Part shown: in pieces, positions 54,754 through 64,000 of the stretch
Layout: every line of letters starts with the position of its first letter
How positions within the stretch are numbered: the stretch's first letter is position 1
Source of the DNA: Streptomyces thermodiastaticus
Lineage (GTDB): Bacteria; Actinomycetota; Actinomycetes; Streptomycetales; Streptomycetaceae
NCBI RefSeq assembly: GCF_014656135.1
Contig: NZ_BNBV01000003.1
Coordinates: 124,001-188,000, forward strand
Direction of reading: 5' to 3'
Length of the DNA stretch: 64,000 nt
Position numbers and translations under genes: made by a program
The notes under the pieces: model-generated
Databases searched by the model: none
What the model was told of the DNA's origin: nothing
Seen by the model: the letters and a program-made list of their open reading frames with translations, nothing else

Positions 54754-57480
54754 GTGGCAGAGACAGCATCGAAGAAGACCGACACGACCCAGGGCGGCAC
54801 CCGTCCCCGGCTGATGCTCATGGACGGGCACTCGCTCGCCTACCGGGCGTTCTTCGCGCTGCCCGCGGAGAACTTCACCACCGCGACGGGCCAGCCGACG
54901 AACGCGATCTACGGCTTCGCCTCGATGCTGGCCAACACGCTGCGCGACGAGGCGCCCACGCACTTCGCGGTGGCCTTCGACGTCTCCCGCAAGACCTGGC
55001 GCTCGCAGGAGTTCACCGAGTACAAGGCGAACCGCTCCAAGACCCCGGACGAGTTCAAGGGGCAGGTGGAGCTGATCGGCGAGCTGCTCGACGCGATGCA
55101 CGCCCCGCGCTTCGCCGTCGAGGGGTACGAGGCGGACGACATCATCGCCACCCTCGCCACCCAGGCCGAGGCCGAGGGCTTCGAGGTGCTCATCGTCACC
55201 GGCGACCGCGACTCCTTCCAGCTGGTCTCCGAGCACACCACGGTGCTGTACCCGACCCGGGGCGTGTCCGAGCTGACCCGGTTCACCCCGGAGAAGGTCG
55301 TCGAGAAGTACGGGCTGACCCCCGCCCAGTACCCGGACTTCGCGGCGCTGCGCGGCGACCCGTCGGACAACCTGCCGGGCATCCCGGGCGTCGGCGAGAA
55401 GACGGCCGCGAAGTGGATCAAGCAGTTCGGGTCCTTCGCCGAGCTGGTCGAGCGGGCCGAGGAGGTCAAGGGCAAGGCCGGGCAGAACCTCCGCGACCAC
55501 CTGGAGGCCGTCAAGCTCAACCGCCGCCTGACCGAACTGGAGCGCACCGTCCCGCTGCCGAAGACGGTCGCCGACCTCGCCCGCGCCCCCTACGACCGCA
55601 AGGCCGTCGCCGTCTTCCTGGACGGCCTGGAGATCCGCAACCCGTCGCTGCGCGAGCGGCTCTTCGCCGTCGACCCCGGCGCCGAGGAGGCCGAGGCCAC
55701 GCCGATCGCGGCGGACGGCGTCGAGGTGGACGGCACCGTGCTGAGCACCGGCGAGCTGGCCGGCTGGCTCGCCGAGCACGGCACCGGGCCGCTGGGCGTG
55801 GCCACGGTCGCCACCTGGGCCCTGGGCACCGGCTCGGTCGGCGAGATCGCGCTCGCCACCGCGGAGGGACCGGCCGCCTGGTTCGACCCCTCCGAGCTGG
55901 ACGAGGCCGACGAGCGGGCGCTGGCCGCCTGGCTGGCCGACGCCGCCCGGCCCAAGACCTTCCACGACGCCAAGAGCGCGATGCGGGTCTTCGCCGAGCA
56001 CGGCTGGAGCATCGAGGGCGTCACCATGGACACCGCGCTGGCCGCCTACCTGGTCAAGCCGGGCCGCCGCTCCTTCGACCTGGACGCGCTGTCCCTGGAG
56101 TACCTGCACCGCGAGCTGACGCCCGCCGCCCAGGCCGACGGCCAGCTCGCTTTCGGCGCGGACGAGGCCGCCCAGGCGGACGCGCTGATGCTCCAGGCCC
56201 GCGCGATCGTCGACCTCGCCACGGCCTTCGAGGCCCGGCTGGAGGAGGTCGGCGCCGCCGGTCTGCTGCGCGACATGGAGCTGCCCACCTCGGCGCTGCT
56301 GGCCCGCATGGAGCGGCACGGCATCGCCGCGGACCGCGCCCACCTGGAGGCGATGGAGCAGACGTTCGCGGGCGCGGTGCAGCAGGCCGTCAAGGAGGCC
56401 CACGCGGCCGCCGGGCACGAGTTCAACCTCGGCTCGCCCAAGCAGCTGCAGGAGGTTCTCTTCGGCGAGCTGAACCTGCCGAAGACCAAGAAGACCAAGA
56501 CCGGCTACACCACCGACGCCGACGCGCTGGCCTGGCTGGCCACGCAGACCGACAACGAGCTGCCGGTGATCATGCTGCGCCACCGTGAGCAGGCCAAGCT
56601 CCGCGTCACGGTCGAGGGGCTGATCAAGACCATCGCGGCCGACGGCCGGATCCACACCACCTTCAACCAGACCGTCGCGGCGACCGGACGGCTGTCCTCC
56701 ACCGACCCCAACCTGCAGAACATCCCGGTGCGCACCGACGAGGGCCGGGCCATCCGCCGCGGGTTCGTGGTCGGCGAGGGCTACGAGTCCCTGATGACCG
56801 CCGACTACAGCCAGATCGAGCTGCGTGTGATGGCGCACCTGTCCGAGGACGAGGGCCTGATCCAGGCGTTCACCTCCGGCGAGGACCTGCACACCACGGC
56901 GGCCTCCCAGGTCTTCGGCGTGGCCCGTTCCGCGGTGGACGCCGAGATGCGTCGCAAGATCAAGGCGATGTCGTACGGCCTGGCCTACGGGCTGTCGGCC
57001 TTCGGCCTGTCCCAGCAGCTGAACATCGACGCCGCCGAGGCACGAGCCCTGATGGAGGCGTACTTCGAGCGGTTCGGCGGGGTCCGGGACTACCTGCGCC
57101 GGGTCGTCGACGAGGCCCGCGCGACCGGCTACACGGCGACCCTCTTCGGACGCCGCCGCTATCTGCCCGACCTCAACAGCGACAACCGCCAGCGCCGCGA
57201 GGCGGCCGAACGCATGGCCCTGAACGCGCCCATCCAGGGCACGGCCGCGGACATCGTCAAGATCGCCATGCTGAAGGTGGACGGGGCGCTGCGCGAGGCC
57301 GGCCTGCGTTCCCGCATGCTGCTCCAGGTCCATGACGAGATCGTCCTGGAGATCGCCCCCGGCGAGCGGGCCGCGGTCGAGGAGATCGTCCGCCGCGAGA
57401 TGACCGGCGCCGTGCGGCTGCGGGCACCGCTGGACGTGTCGGTGGGCGTCGGCCCGGACTGGGAGTCGGCCGCGCACTGA
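54754..57480 (+). CDS. polA: DNA polymerase I
   Basis: A 908-residue family A polymerase that fills gaps and removes RNA primers. The 5'-3' exonuclease domain (about 1-300) has LMDGHSLAYRAFFALP, EGYEADDIIATLA and GDRDSFQLV. The middle domain lacks the usual DEDD residues, so proofreading is probably absent, as in other actinobacteria. The polymerase motifs A (TADYSQIELRVMAH), B (RRKIKAMSYGLAYG) and C (LQVHDEIVLE) are intact. The GTG at 54754 was chosen by homology, with CAGGAT 7 bp upstream as a possible -10. Confidence 0.96.
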   Translation: MAETASKKTDTTQGGTRPRLMLMDGHSLAYRAFFALPAENFTTATGQPTNAIYGFASMLANTLRDEAPTHFAVAFDVSRKTWRSQEFTEYKANRSKTPDEFKGQVELIGELLDAMHAPRFAVEGYEADDIIATLATQAEAEGFEVLIVTGDRDSFQLVSEHTTVLYPTRGVSELTRFTPEKVVEKYGLTPAQYPDFAALRGDPSDNLPGIPGVGEKTAAKWIKQFGSFAELVERAEEVKGKAGQNLRDHLEAVKLNRRLTELERTVPLPKTVADLARAPYDRKAVAVFLDGLEIRNPSLRERLFAVDPGAEEAEATPIAADGVEVDGTVLSTGELAGWLAEHGTGPLGVATVATWALGTGSVGEIALATAEGPAAWFDPSELDEADERALAAWLADAARPKTFHDAKSAMRVFAEHGWSIEGVTMDTALAAYLVKPGRRSFDLDALSLEYLHRELTPAAQADGQLAFGADEAAQADALMLQARAIVDLATAFEARLEEVGAAGLLRDMELPTSALLARMERHGIAADRAHLEAMEQTFAGAVQQAVKEAHAAAGHEFNLGSPKQLQEVLFGELNLPKTKKTKTGYTTDADALAWLATQTDNELPVIMLRHREQAKLRVTVEGLIKTIAADGRIHTTFNQTVAATGRLSSTDPNLQNIPVRTDEGRAIRRGFVVGEGYESLMTADYSQIELRVMAHLSEDEGLIQAFTSGEDLHTTAASQVFGVARSAVDAEMRRKIKAMSYGLAYGLSAFGLSQQLNIDAAEARALMEAYFERFGGVRDYLRRVVDEARATGYTATLFGRRRYLPDLNSDNRQRREAAERMALNAPIQGTAADIVKIAMLKVDGALREAGLRSRMLLQVHDEIVLEIAPGERAAVEEIVRREMTGAVRLRAPLDVSVGVGPDWESAAH

Positions 57481-57620
57481 GCATCCCCGGCGGGACGGGG
57501 AGCGGGCGGGTCCACGGGCCCGGTGCCGTTCCCCCGTCCGGCCCGTGCACCGCGCCGGGACGTCACTCCGGCGGCCCCCGCCCGGGCGCACGCGCCCTTG
57601 GCGCCCGCCAGGATGCGGGC

Positions 57621-58124
57621 ATGGGTATACGCATGCTCAACCACCGGCCGGCGGTGTCCCGGGCGGCCGTCGGAGCGGCCCCCGCCGCACCGGCCTCGCC
57701 GGTCCCGGCTTTCGCGGCCGGCGCAAGCACCGCCCGTATCCCCGTCGGTCCCGCCACCGCCGTACGCCGCGCGGTGACCGGCCTGAGCCGCCGTCTCGCA
57801 CCCGGTGAACCGTGCCCCTGGCGCGTGTGGGCCGACCTGGCCCGCGGCTATGTCGCGCTCGCCCTGGAGGGGCTGCCGTTGCGGCCGGCCCCCGCACGCA
57901 CCTTCACCGTCTTCGTCGCGGCCGTTCCCCAGCCTGCCGAGAGCCCGGGCGGCCGGTCCGGCCGCGACCCGGGCCCGCACCGGCAGGACCAGCCCGCTCC
58001 CGCGGGCGGGCCGGGCCGCGACGACCGCCGGCCCCACGACGACCGCCCCCGCTCGCAGCGGCACGGCACACGCCCCGACCGGCGCCGGGACGACCGGAAC
58101 CCGCCGGGCCTCAGGGACCGGTGA
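57621..58124 (+). CDS. basic protein of unknown function
   Basis: A 167-residue protein. The block ARIPVGPATAVRRAVTGLSR followed by PWRVWADLARGYVALALEG looks folded (one helix with Trp and Tyr), whereas the last 60 residues (Gly, Pro, Arg, Asp, His) look disordered. I recall similar Streptomyces proteins but no function. A second ATG at 57633 is possible. There is no clear ribosome-binding site, and the gene follows polA by 140 bp. Confidence 0.5.
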   Translation: MGIRMLNHRPAVSRAAVGAAPAAPASPVPAFAAGASTARIPVGPATAVRRAVTGLSRRLAPGEPCPWRVWADLARGYVALALEGLPLRPAPARTFTVFVAAVPQPAESPGGRSGRDPGPHRQDQPAPAGGPGRDDRRPHDDRPRSQRHGTRPDRRRDDRNPPGLRDR

Positions 58125-58583
58125 GCCGCGCCTTTCCGGGCGGCCGGGGGCTCTGCTGCCGCCCGGCGCGGCACTCGCCGCACTGCCCCCACCGGTCGTG
58201 CCGGGCATTCTGGTCCTCCGCGCGGACGCCAGGGGGAAGCGCCCGCCGTCCGCAGCCGGCCGTCCGGCCGGCAGCAAGCCCACGGCGTGCCACGCCGCAT
58301 CCGTGACCCTCCGTCAGGCCCCCGTCACATTGCCCTCGCACGGCTGCATCGACCTCCCCTCTCCCGCTTGCCGCACTCGGTGCCGTCCGCCCGACAGCAC
58401 ACGACGGACCGGTGACATCCGGGCACCAACGACTCCCGGCGCAAAGGAAGCTGTCGTAGGGTCACGTGCGTCGTACACCTGTATGTCCTCACGAGGGCAA
58501 CCTGTGTCGCGGGTCGACCGTCACAACAGGGCGGGCAGACAGCACAGCAGGACGCTCGGACGTCCATGGGAGGGGTTCACTTC
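58125..58583 (+). other. 459-bp region upstream of the lytic transglycosylase
   Basis: No convincing gene. TAGGGT at 58457-58462 could be a -10, which would give a leader of about 115 nt. I looked for the conserved blocks of a ydaO-type (cyclic di-AMP) riboswitch, which controls some actinobacterial wall hydrolases, and do not see them. Confidence 0.5.
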
Positions 58584-60452
58584 ATGGCGGCGTACTTCGG
58601 CAGGAGGCTGTACAAGGGAGCGGCCACCACGGCCGTGGCCGCAGCGGCGGTCGCGGCTCTCACCGCCTCCCAGGCTCCCGTCACCACGGTCGACGGCCAG
58701 GACAGACCCACCGCCACCGACACCGGCCTCCCCACCGACGGCGACGGCGCCGCCACCGGCAACTCGCCGTACTGGACGGACCTTCCGCCGCTGAGCACCG
58801 CGAGCCCCGCGCCGGACGCCGAGGCCACGATTCCGCACACCCCGTCCGAGGCGGGCATACCCGCGACCGTGCTCGACGCCTACAAGAAGGCCGCGGCCGA
58901 ACTGCGCGCCGCCCAGCCCGGATGCAACCTGCCCTGGGAACTCCTCGCCGCCATCGGCAAGGTGGAGTCCGGTCAGGCCCGCGGTGGCCGCGTCGACGCC
59001 GAGGGCACCACGACCTCGAAGATCCTCGGACCGGTCCTCGACGGCAACGGTTTCGCCCGCATCCCCGACACCGACCACGGTGCCTGGGACGGCGACACCA
59101 CCTACGACCGCGCGGTCGGCCCCATGCAGTTCATCCCCTCCACCTGGGCATGGGCGGGCCGCGACGGCAACGGCGACGGCGCGAAGGACCCCGACAACAT
59201 CTACGACGCCGCGCTCGCCGCGGGCCACTACCTGTGCCGCAACGGCTGGGACCTGTCCGACCCGGACGACCTCGCCCGGGCGATCCTCAGCTACAACAGC
59301 TCCCAGGACTACCTGCACACCGTCCTGTCCTGGCTGGAGTACTACCGCAAGGGCACCCACACCATCCCGGACGGCACCGGCCCGCTGCCCTCCGGGCGCA
59401 GCGACGGCACCGGCACCCACCGCGGATCGTCGTCCCCCACGCCCTCCGCGCCGCCGGCGAGCCCCCGGCCGCGCCACGACGGCGACGGCGGCAAGGAGGG
59501 CAAGGACAGCCAGGACGGCAAGCAGGGGCAGGAGGGTCAGGACGGCAAGGACGGCACCGCACCGGGCGACTCGGGCACGGCGCCCGGCACCGGCAGCGGA
59601 AACGGCAGCGGCAGCGGCGGCACGGGCCAGACCCCGCCGGCCACGCCCACCGACCGGGTGCACCACCTCGCGGACGTGGACACCGGCGAGCTCACCGCCA
59701 TGGCCGGCGACACCTTCGCCCAGCGGATCCGCACCCGGGCCGAGACCGAGGACGGCGAAGGCGTCGCCAAGGTCCGGGTCCGCTTCGTGATCACCGGCGA
59801 CACCGACACCACCTTCGCGGGCGGCGAGAAGGTCGCCACCGTCCTCACCGACGGCTCCGGAGTCGCCGAGGCCCCGGCGCTGCGGGCGGGCGAGCAGACC
59901 GGTGAGGTCACCGTGCGCACCGCCCTCGTCGGCCGCACCGTCCCCGGCCCCGAGTACAAGGCCACTGTCACCGAACGCGCCGCCGACACCCTGGTCCGCA
60001 CCGGCGACACCGCGCTGATCTGCACCCCGGGCGGCGCGTTCGTCGAGCAGGTCGAGGTGAAGGCGACCTACCGAGGTGCGCCCGCGGACCGGGTCGCGGT
60101 CACCGCCACGCTCGTGAAGTCCGCCGACGACCCGGCCGAGAACGACAAGGGCCCCTACTTCAAGGACGCCGACGGCACGCCCGTGCGCACCCTGAAGGAC
60201 CTGCGGACCGACGACCAGGGCCTGCTGAAGCTGCCGAAGCTGTACGCGGACGACACCACCGGCACCTTCCTGCTGCGCATCACCACTGCCGGCGGCGCGG
60301 CGCTCACGGTGGAGCTGAAGGTCGCCGGCGGTGACTCCGCCGACCCCTCACCGGGCACCTCGTCCGAGCCCGCACCCGGCACCTCCGCCGAGCCCAGGCC
60401 GGGCACCTCCGCCGAGGCGTCGCCCGCCGCCTCCCCGTCGCCGGCCGCTTAG
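58584..60452 (+). CDS. secreted lytic transglycosylase (SLT/MltB-like) with C-terminal extension
   Basis: A 622-residue exported protein. The N-terminus RRLYKGAATTAVAAAAVAAL is a signal peptide. The catalytic domain (about 90-265) has LPWELLAAIGKVESGQ, whose Glu is the likely acid, and AVGPMQFIPSTWAWAG, typical of SLT/MltB-like enzymes that cut peptidoglycan without water. A Gly-x-x linker (about 295-325, with DGKQGQEGQDGKDG) leads to a beta-rich domain (about 350-590) and a Thr-Ser-Pro tail with three PGTS-x-E-type repeats. GGAGGGG 8 bp before the ATG supports this start over one at 58566. Confidence 0.88.
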   Translation: MAAYFGRRLYKGAATTAVAAAAVAALTASQAPVTTVDGQDRPTATDTGLPTDGDGAATGNSPYWTDLPPLSTASPAPDAEATIPHTPSEAGIPATVLDAYKKAAAELRAAQPGCNLPWELLAAIGKVESGQARGGRVDAEGTTTSKILGPVLDGNGFARIPDTDHGAWDGDTTYDRAVGPMQFIPSTWAWAGRDGNGDGAKDPDNIYDAALAAGHYLCRNGWDLSDPDDLARAILSYNSSQDYLHTVLSWLEYYRKGTHTIPDGTGPLPSGRSDGTGTHRGSSSPTPSAPPASPRPRHDGDGGKEGKDSQDGKQGQEGQDGKDGTAPGDSGTAPGTGSGNGSGSGGTGQTPPATPTDRVHHLADVDTGELTAMAGDTFAQRIRTRAETEDGEGVAKVRVRFVITGDTDTTFAGGEKVATVLTDGSGVAEAPALRAGEQTGEVTVRTALVGRTVPGPEYKATVTERAADTLVRTGDTALICTPGGAFVEQVEVKATYRGAPADRVAVTATLVKSADDPAENDKGPYFKDADGTPVRTLKDLRTDDQGLLKLPKLYADDTTGTFLLRITTAGGAALTVELKVAGGDSADPSPGTSSEPAPGTSAEPRPGTSAEASPAASPSPAA

Positions 60453-60492
60453 GGCGTGTCCGGAAAGTCGCGCCGTCCGCCCGCAGGGCACG

Positions 60493-60521
60493 CCGCCGCC
60501 GGACGGGCCCCGCGGCGGCGG
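60493..60521. terminator. hairpin between the transglycosylase and hrpB genes
   Basis: CCGCCGCC and GGCGGCGG pair over a 13-nt loop between convergent genes. The simple repeat makes it a weak call. Confidence 0.35.
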
Positions 60522-60537
60522 GAGCCCTCGGCGGCCG

Positions 60538-63156
60538 TCAGGAGCGCCGGAGCCGGGCGTTGGTGTGCCGGGTCGGCTCGGCGGTCGCCGGGTCCTCGGG
60601 CCAGGGATGCCGGGGATACCGCCCCCGCAGCTCGGCCCGCACCGCCCGGTAGCCGTCCTGCCAGAAGGAGGCCAGGTCGGCGGTGACGGCGGCGGGCCGC
60701 CCGGCGGGGGAGAGCAGATGCACCAGCACGGGCACCCCGGCGACGACCGGGGTGTCCCGCAGGCCGAACATCTCCTGCAGCTTCACGGCGAGCACCGGCT
60801 GCCCGGGATCGGTGTAGTCGAGACGGATGCGGGACCCGCTGGGCACGGTGATCCGCTCCGGGGCCAGCTCGTCCAGCCGCGCCGCCTCGCCCGACGCCCA
60901 GGGCAGCAGCCGCGCCAGCGCCTGCCCGGCGTCGATCCGGGCCAGGTCCGCGCGGCGCCGGGCCCGGCTCAGCTCCGGCTCCAGCCACTCCTCCGCACGC
61001 GCCAGCAGCGCCTCGTCGTCCACGGCGGGCCAGGGCTCGCCGAGCCGGTGGTGCAGGAAGGCCAGCCGCCGGCGCAGCGTCACGGCGTCCGCCGTCCACC
61101 GCAGCAGCCCGAGCCCCTCCTGCCGCAGCCCGTCCAGCAGCGCCTCGCGGACCCGGGCCGCATCGCCCCCGGCCGACGGGCGCACCGCCAGCTCCACCGC
61201 CCCCAGCCGCTCGACCCGCCGCGCCACCACGTCGCCGCCGGCCCAGTGCACCTCGTCCCGCTCCTCGTGCAGGGCCCGCGCCGCGAGCCGGGCGACGTTC
61301 TCGTCGACGGCCGCGGCGAGCCGCACCCGGGCGTGCCGGACGCCGGCCGGCCGGTCGGCCACCGCGACCGCGATCCAGGGGGAGCCGCGCAGCGCGGAGT
61401 CCTCGGGCAGCTCGGCGCGCGTCCCGGACACCATGAGATACGAGCCGCCGTCGAGCCGGGCCACCCGCTCCGGGAAGGCCAGCGCGGTGACCAGCCCGAC
61501 GAGCCGGTCGCCGGACAGCGGTGCGCCGGCGTCCTGCCCGGGACCGGGGCCGTCCCCGGTCCGCGTCCCGTCGGCCGGTGCTCCGGCGCCGGCGGTCGCG
61601 GCGGCCCGCAGCCGCCGCACCTCGGCCCGCCACCGCACGGGGTAGCCGTCGCGCCCGCCGCCCCGGCGCGCGTCGCGGCCCGCCCCGGTCTCCTCGTCCG
61701 GCGCCCGGCCGGCCCGGCGGACGGCCCGCAGCGCCGCGGCGAGATCGTCCCCGTACTCGCGCGGCACCTCCTCGCTGAGCAGGGCGACGACCTCGGCGAC
61801 CGCACCGGCGTCGCCCAGACGGGCGGAGGCGTCCAGCAGGGCCCGGCCCAGCCGCGGGTGCACGCCCAGACGGGCCAGCCGCACGCCCCGCTCGGTGGCC
61901 CGCCCGGAGGCGTCCACCGCGCCCACCGCGGCCAGCACCGTCCGCGCCGCCGCCATCGCACCGCCCGGCGGGGCGTCCAGCAGCGCGAGCCCGGAGGCAT
62001 CGGGATCGCCCCAGCAGGCCGCCTGCAGGGCGAACGCGGTCAGGTCGGCCACCTTGATCTCCGGAGCGGGGAACCGCGGCAGCAGGCCGTCCTCCGCCTG
62101 GTCCCAGCACCGGTACACCGTGCCCGGCGCCTCGCGGCCGGCCCGTCCGGCCCGCTGCCTCGCCGACGCCCGCGAGGCCCGGACCGTGGTCAGCGCGCTC
62201 AGCCCGCGCGCGTGGTCCACCCGCGGTTCCCGCGCCAGCCCCGAGTCGACCACCACCCGCACTCCGGGCACCGTCAGCGACGACTCCGCCACGGAGGTGG
62301 CGAGCACCACCCGGCGGCGCCGCCCCGGCGCCAGCACGGCGTCCTGCACGGCCGCCGGAGCACGCCCGTGCACCCGGAGCACCTCCACCTCGCCGAGGTC
62401 CCCCAGCTGCCCCGCGACCCGCTCGATCTCGCCCACACCGGGCAGGAAGCACAGCACGTCCCCGGTCCGCTCGGCGAGCGCGCGCCGCACCACCGACACC
62501 ACGTGCGCCAGCAGCGCCGGGTCCACCCGCATGCCGTGCGGCGGCCGCACCGGGCGCGGCGGCGGCGCCCACACGACGTCCACCGGATGCGACGGCCCGT
62601 GCGCCTCGACCACCGGGGCGCCGCCGAGCAGCCGCGCCCAGCCCTCCGCGTCCGTGGTCGCCGACGCGGCCACCAGACGCAGCTCGGGCCGCAGCGTCTG
62701 CCGTACGTCCCACAGGAAGGCCGCCGCCGTGTCCGCGTCCAGGTGCCGCTCGTGGCACTCGTCCAGCAGCATCACGTCCACGCCCGCCAGTTCCGGGTCG
62801 CGCTGCAGGCGCTGCACCAGCACGCCGGTGGTGAGGACCTCCACGCGGGTGCGCGGCCCGGTCACCCGCTCCCCGCGGACGGCGTAGCCGACGCTCGCTC
62901 CGGTCTCCTCGCCCAGCAGCCACGCCATCCGGCGGGCCGCCGCCCGTGCCGCGATCCGCCGCGGCTCGGCCACCACCACCCGCCGGGCCGGGCCCGCCCC
63001 GCCCAGCAGGCCGGCCAGGGCGAGCGGCACCAGGGTGGTCTTGCCGGTACCGGGCGGCGCCACGAGGACCGCGGTCCCGTGGCCGTCGAGGGCGTCGTGC
63101 AGAGCGGGCAGGGCGTCGCGCACCGGCAGCGCGTCCAGGGCGTCGTCACGGATCAC
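60538..63156 (-). CDS. hrpB: ATP-dependent helicase HrpB
   Basis: An 872-residue DEAH-type RNA helicase. Seen are motif I APPGTGKTTLVPLAL (about residues 33-47), motif Ia VAEPRRIAARAAA, motif II LLDECHERH, motif III ASATTD, motif V ATSVAESSLTVPGV and motif VI RQRAGRAGR. The C-terminal part has FPERVARLDGGSYLMVSG and the HrpB-specific end KLQEMFGLRDTP and HLLSPAGRPAAVTADL. The GTG at 63156 was chosen because GGAGGGC is directly upstream and homologues begin with IRDDALDALPV-like residues. Confidence 0.94.
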   Translation of the reverse strand: MIRDDALDALPVRDALPALHDALDGHGTAVLVAPPGTGKTTLVPLALAGLLGGAGPARRVVVAEPRRIAARAAARRMAWLLGEETGASVGYAVRGERVTGPRTRVEVLTTGVLVQRLQRDPELAGVDVMLLDECHERHLDADTAAAFLWDVRQTLRPELRLVAASATTDAEGWARLLGGAPVVEAHGPSHPVDVVWAPPPRPVRPPHGMRVDPALLAHVVSVVRRALAERTGDVLCFLPGVGEIERVAGQLGDLGEVEVLRVHGRAPAAVQDAVLAPGRRRRVVLATSVAESSLTVPGVRVVVDSGLAREPRVDHARGLSALTTVRASRASARQRAGRAGREAPGTVYRCWDQAEDGLLPRFPAPEIKVADLTAFALQAACWGDPDASGLALLDAPPGGAMAAARTVLAAVGAVDASGRATERGVRLARLGVHPRLGRALLDASARLGDAGAVAEVVALLSEEVPREYGDDLAAALRAVRRAGRAPDEETGAGRDARRGGGRDGYPVRWRAEVRRLRAAATAGAGAPADGTRTGDGPGPGQDAGAPLSGDRLVGLVTALAFPERVARLDGGSYLMVSGTRAELPEDSALRGSPWIAVAVADRPAGVRHARVRLAAAVDENVARLAARALHEERDEVHWAGGDVVARRVERLGAVELAVRPSAGGDAARVREALLDGLRQEGLGLLRWTADAVTLRRRLAFLHHRLGEPWPAVDDEALLARAEEWLEPELSRARRRADLARIDAGQALARLLPWASGEAARLDELAPERITVPSGSRIRLDYTDPGQPVLAVKLQEMFGLRDTPVVAGVPVLVHLLSPAGRPAAVTADLASFWQDGYRAVRAELRGRYPRHPWPEDPATAEPTRHTNARLRRS

Positions 63157-63229
63157 GCCCTCCAGTGTCCTCACCGCGCCGGCCGGGGCGGACGGCACCC
63201 CGCGCCGGCGCCCCCGCCCCGCGGAGCCG

Positions 63230-64000
63230 TCAGTCCCGGACGCAGACGAAGATCGCCGTCCCCGGGATCAGATGCCCGCGCAGCGGGGACCAGCCGCCCC
63301 ACTCGGAGGTGTTCCAGTCCGGCCACTCCGGCTCCACCAGGTCCACCAGGCGGAAGCCCGAGGCCACCACGTCCCGGACCCGGTCGCCGAGCGTGCGGTG
63401 GTGCTCCACGTAGACGGCGTTGCCCTCCTCGTCCTGCTCCACGTACGGCGTGCGGTCGAAGTAGGAGGCGGACACGCTCAGCCCCTCGGGGCCGGGCTCG
63501 TCGGGGAAGGCCCAGCGGACCGGGTGCGTCACCGAGAACACGAACCGCCCGCCCGACCGCAGCACCCGGTGCACCTCCCGCAGCACCAGCCGTGGGTCGG
63601 CGACGAAGGGCAGCGCCCCGTACGCGGAGCAGGCCAGGTCGAAGGAGCCGTCCGCGAAGGGCAGCGCGCCGGCGTCGGCGCACACCAGGGGGAAACAGCC
63701 GCCGATGCGCAGCGCGTGCTGCAGCTGGCGGTGCGAGAGGTCCAGGGCCACCGGGCGGGCGCCCTGCGCGGCCAGCCAGCGCGAGCACTGGGCGGCACCG
63801 GCGCCGACCTCCAGGACGTCCTTGCCTTTCAGCTCCTCCACCGGGCCGAGCAGCTCGGCCTCCACCTCGTCCAGGCCCTCGGGGCACCACACGAACCGGT
63901 CGTCGCCGAGAAACGTGCCGTGCTCGGTCTGGTACTCGTCGGCGTTGCGGTCCCACCAGCCCCGGTTGGCCCGGACGCTCTCCGTGACACCGGCCGCGCG
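63230..64000 (-). CDS. class I SAM-dependent methyltransferase, 5' end outside window
   Basis: The frame is open to the window edge and no start codon lies at the visible N-terminal end, so the gene begins beyond base 64000. The visible 256 residues start RAAGVTESVRANRGWWDRNA and include the SAM-binding motif VLEVGAGAAQCSRWLAAQG, the acidic motif ALDLSHRQ, LVCADAGALPFADGSFDLA and VLRSGGRFVFSVTHPVRW. This matches Streptomyces methyltransferases of the UbiE/MenG-like group. The substrate is unknown. It lies 74 bp upstream of hrpB on the same strand and could share a transcript. Confidence 0.88.
   Translation of the reverse strand, partial: RAAGVTESVRANRGWWDRNADEYQTEHGTFLGDDRFVWCPEGLDEVEAELLGPVEELKGKDVLEVGAGAAQCSRWLAAQGARPVALDLSHRQLQHALRIGGCFPLVCADAGALPFADGSFDLACSAYGALPFVADPRLVLREVHRVLRSGGRFVFSVTHPVRWAFPDEPGPEGLSVSASYFDRTPYVEQDEEGNAVYVEHHRTLGDRVRDVVASGFRLVDLVEPEWPDWNTSEWGGWSPLRGHLIPGTAIFVCVRD

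Noticed and set aside
58125..58583. Possible cyclic di-AMP (ydaO-type) riboswitch before the transglycosylase gene.
   Set aside because: The conserved blocks of the aptamer could not be found by eye.
60331..63987. A 1218-codon plus-strand frame opposite hrpB.
   Set aside because: A shadow of hrpB, rich in Arg, Pro, Gly and His and overlapping the real end of the transglycosylase gene.

Overview
The window looks like a core stretch of a Streptomyces chromosome. GC is very high, GTG starts are common, stop and start codons overlap inside operons, and the gene order (hisDCBH-priA-hisF, trpE, trpC-trpM-trpBA, lgt, gltBD, pyk, an ANTAR regulator, liv transporter, polA) is the one known from Streptomyces coelicolor. 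No phage, transposon, plasmid or CRISPR sequence is visible. The accessory content is limited to single genes or pairs.

Layout. 1-8 kb: tail of a NYN-domain protein, an ABC-2 type exporter, a DUF2567-type membrane protein, then four minus-strand genes (YbaK-type deacylase, LON-N domain protein, two of unknown function). 8-14 kb: a tight histidine operon that also holds a 54-residue membrane protein and a RidA-family enzyme. 14-22 kb: hisI and trpE, three small membrane-protein genes, then trpC-trpM-trpB-trpA. No separate trpF is present, which fits the bifunctional PriA encoded in the his operon. 22-32 kb: a membrane-anchored DsbA-like protein, lgt, a VIT/CCC1 iron transporter behind iron-box-like sites, and gltBD. 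32-44 kb: a zinc-metalloprotease-like protein, chorismate mutase, aminopeptidase N, an NmrA-like protein, a PLP decarboxylase plus N-hydroxylase pair resembling the first two steps of hydroxamate siderophore synthesis, an exported 5'-nucleotidase, pyruvate kinase and a tRNA gene. 44-51 kb: an ANTAR response regulator and a five-gene branched-chain amino acid ABC transporter (livKHMGF). 51-64 kb: thioesterase, YdeP-type molybdoenzyme, DNA polymerase I, a small protein of unknown function, a secreted lytic transglycosylase, HrpB helicase and the 3' part of a methyltransferase gene cut by the window end.

Much of the window serves amino-acid and nitrogen metabolism: chorismate is drawn off by TrpE and chorismate mutase, glutamate is made by GltBD, and branched-chain amino acids are imported by Liv. 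Several genes have a -10-like hexamer 6-10 nt before the start codon and no ribosome-binding site, which points to leaderless mRNAs. The items most worth a second look are a 74-nt class I tRNA with a Leu CAA anticodon, two tandem hairpins between trpM and trpB, the orphan decarboxylase/N-hydroxylase pair, the iron boxes before the VIT gene and the inverted repeat before hisD. All coordinates and motifs were read by eye; no database search was run.
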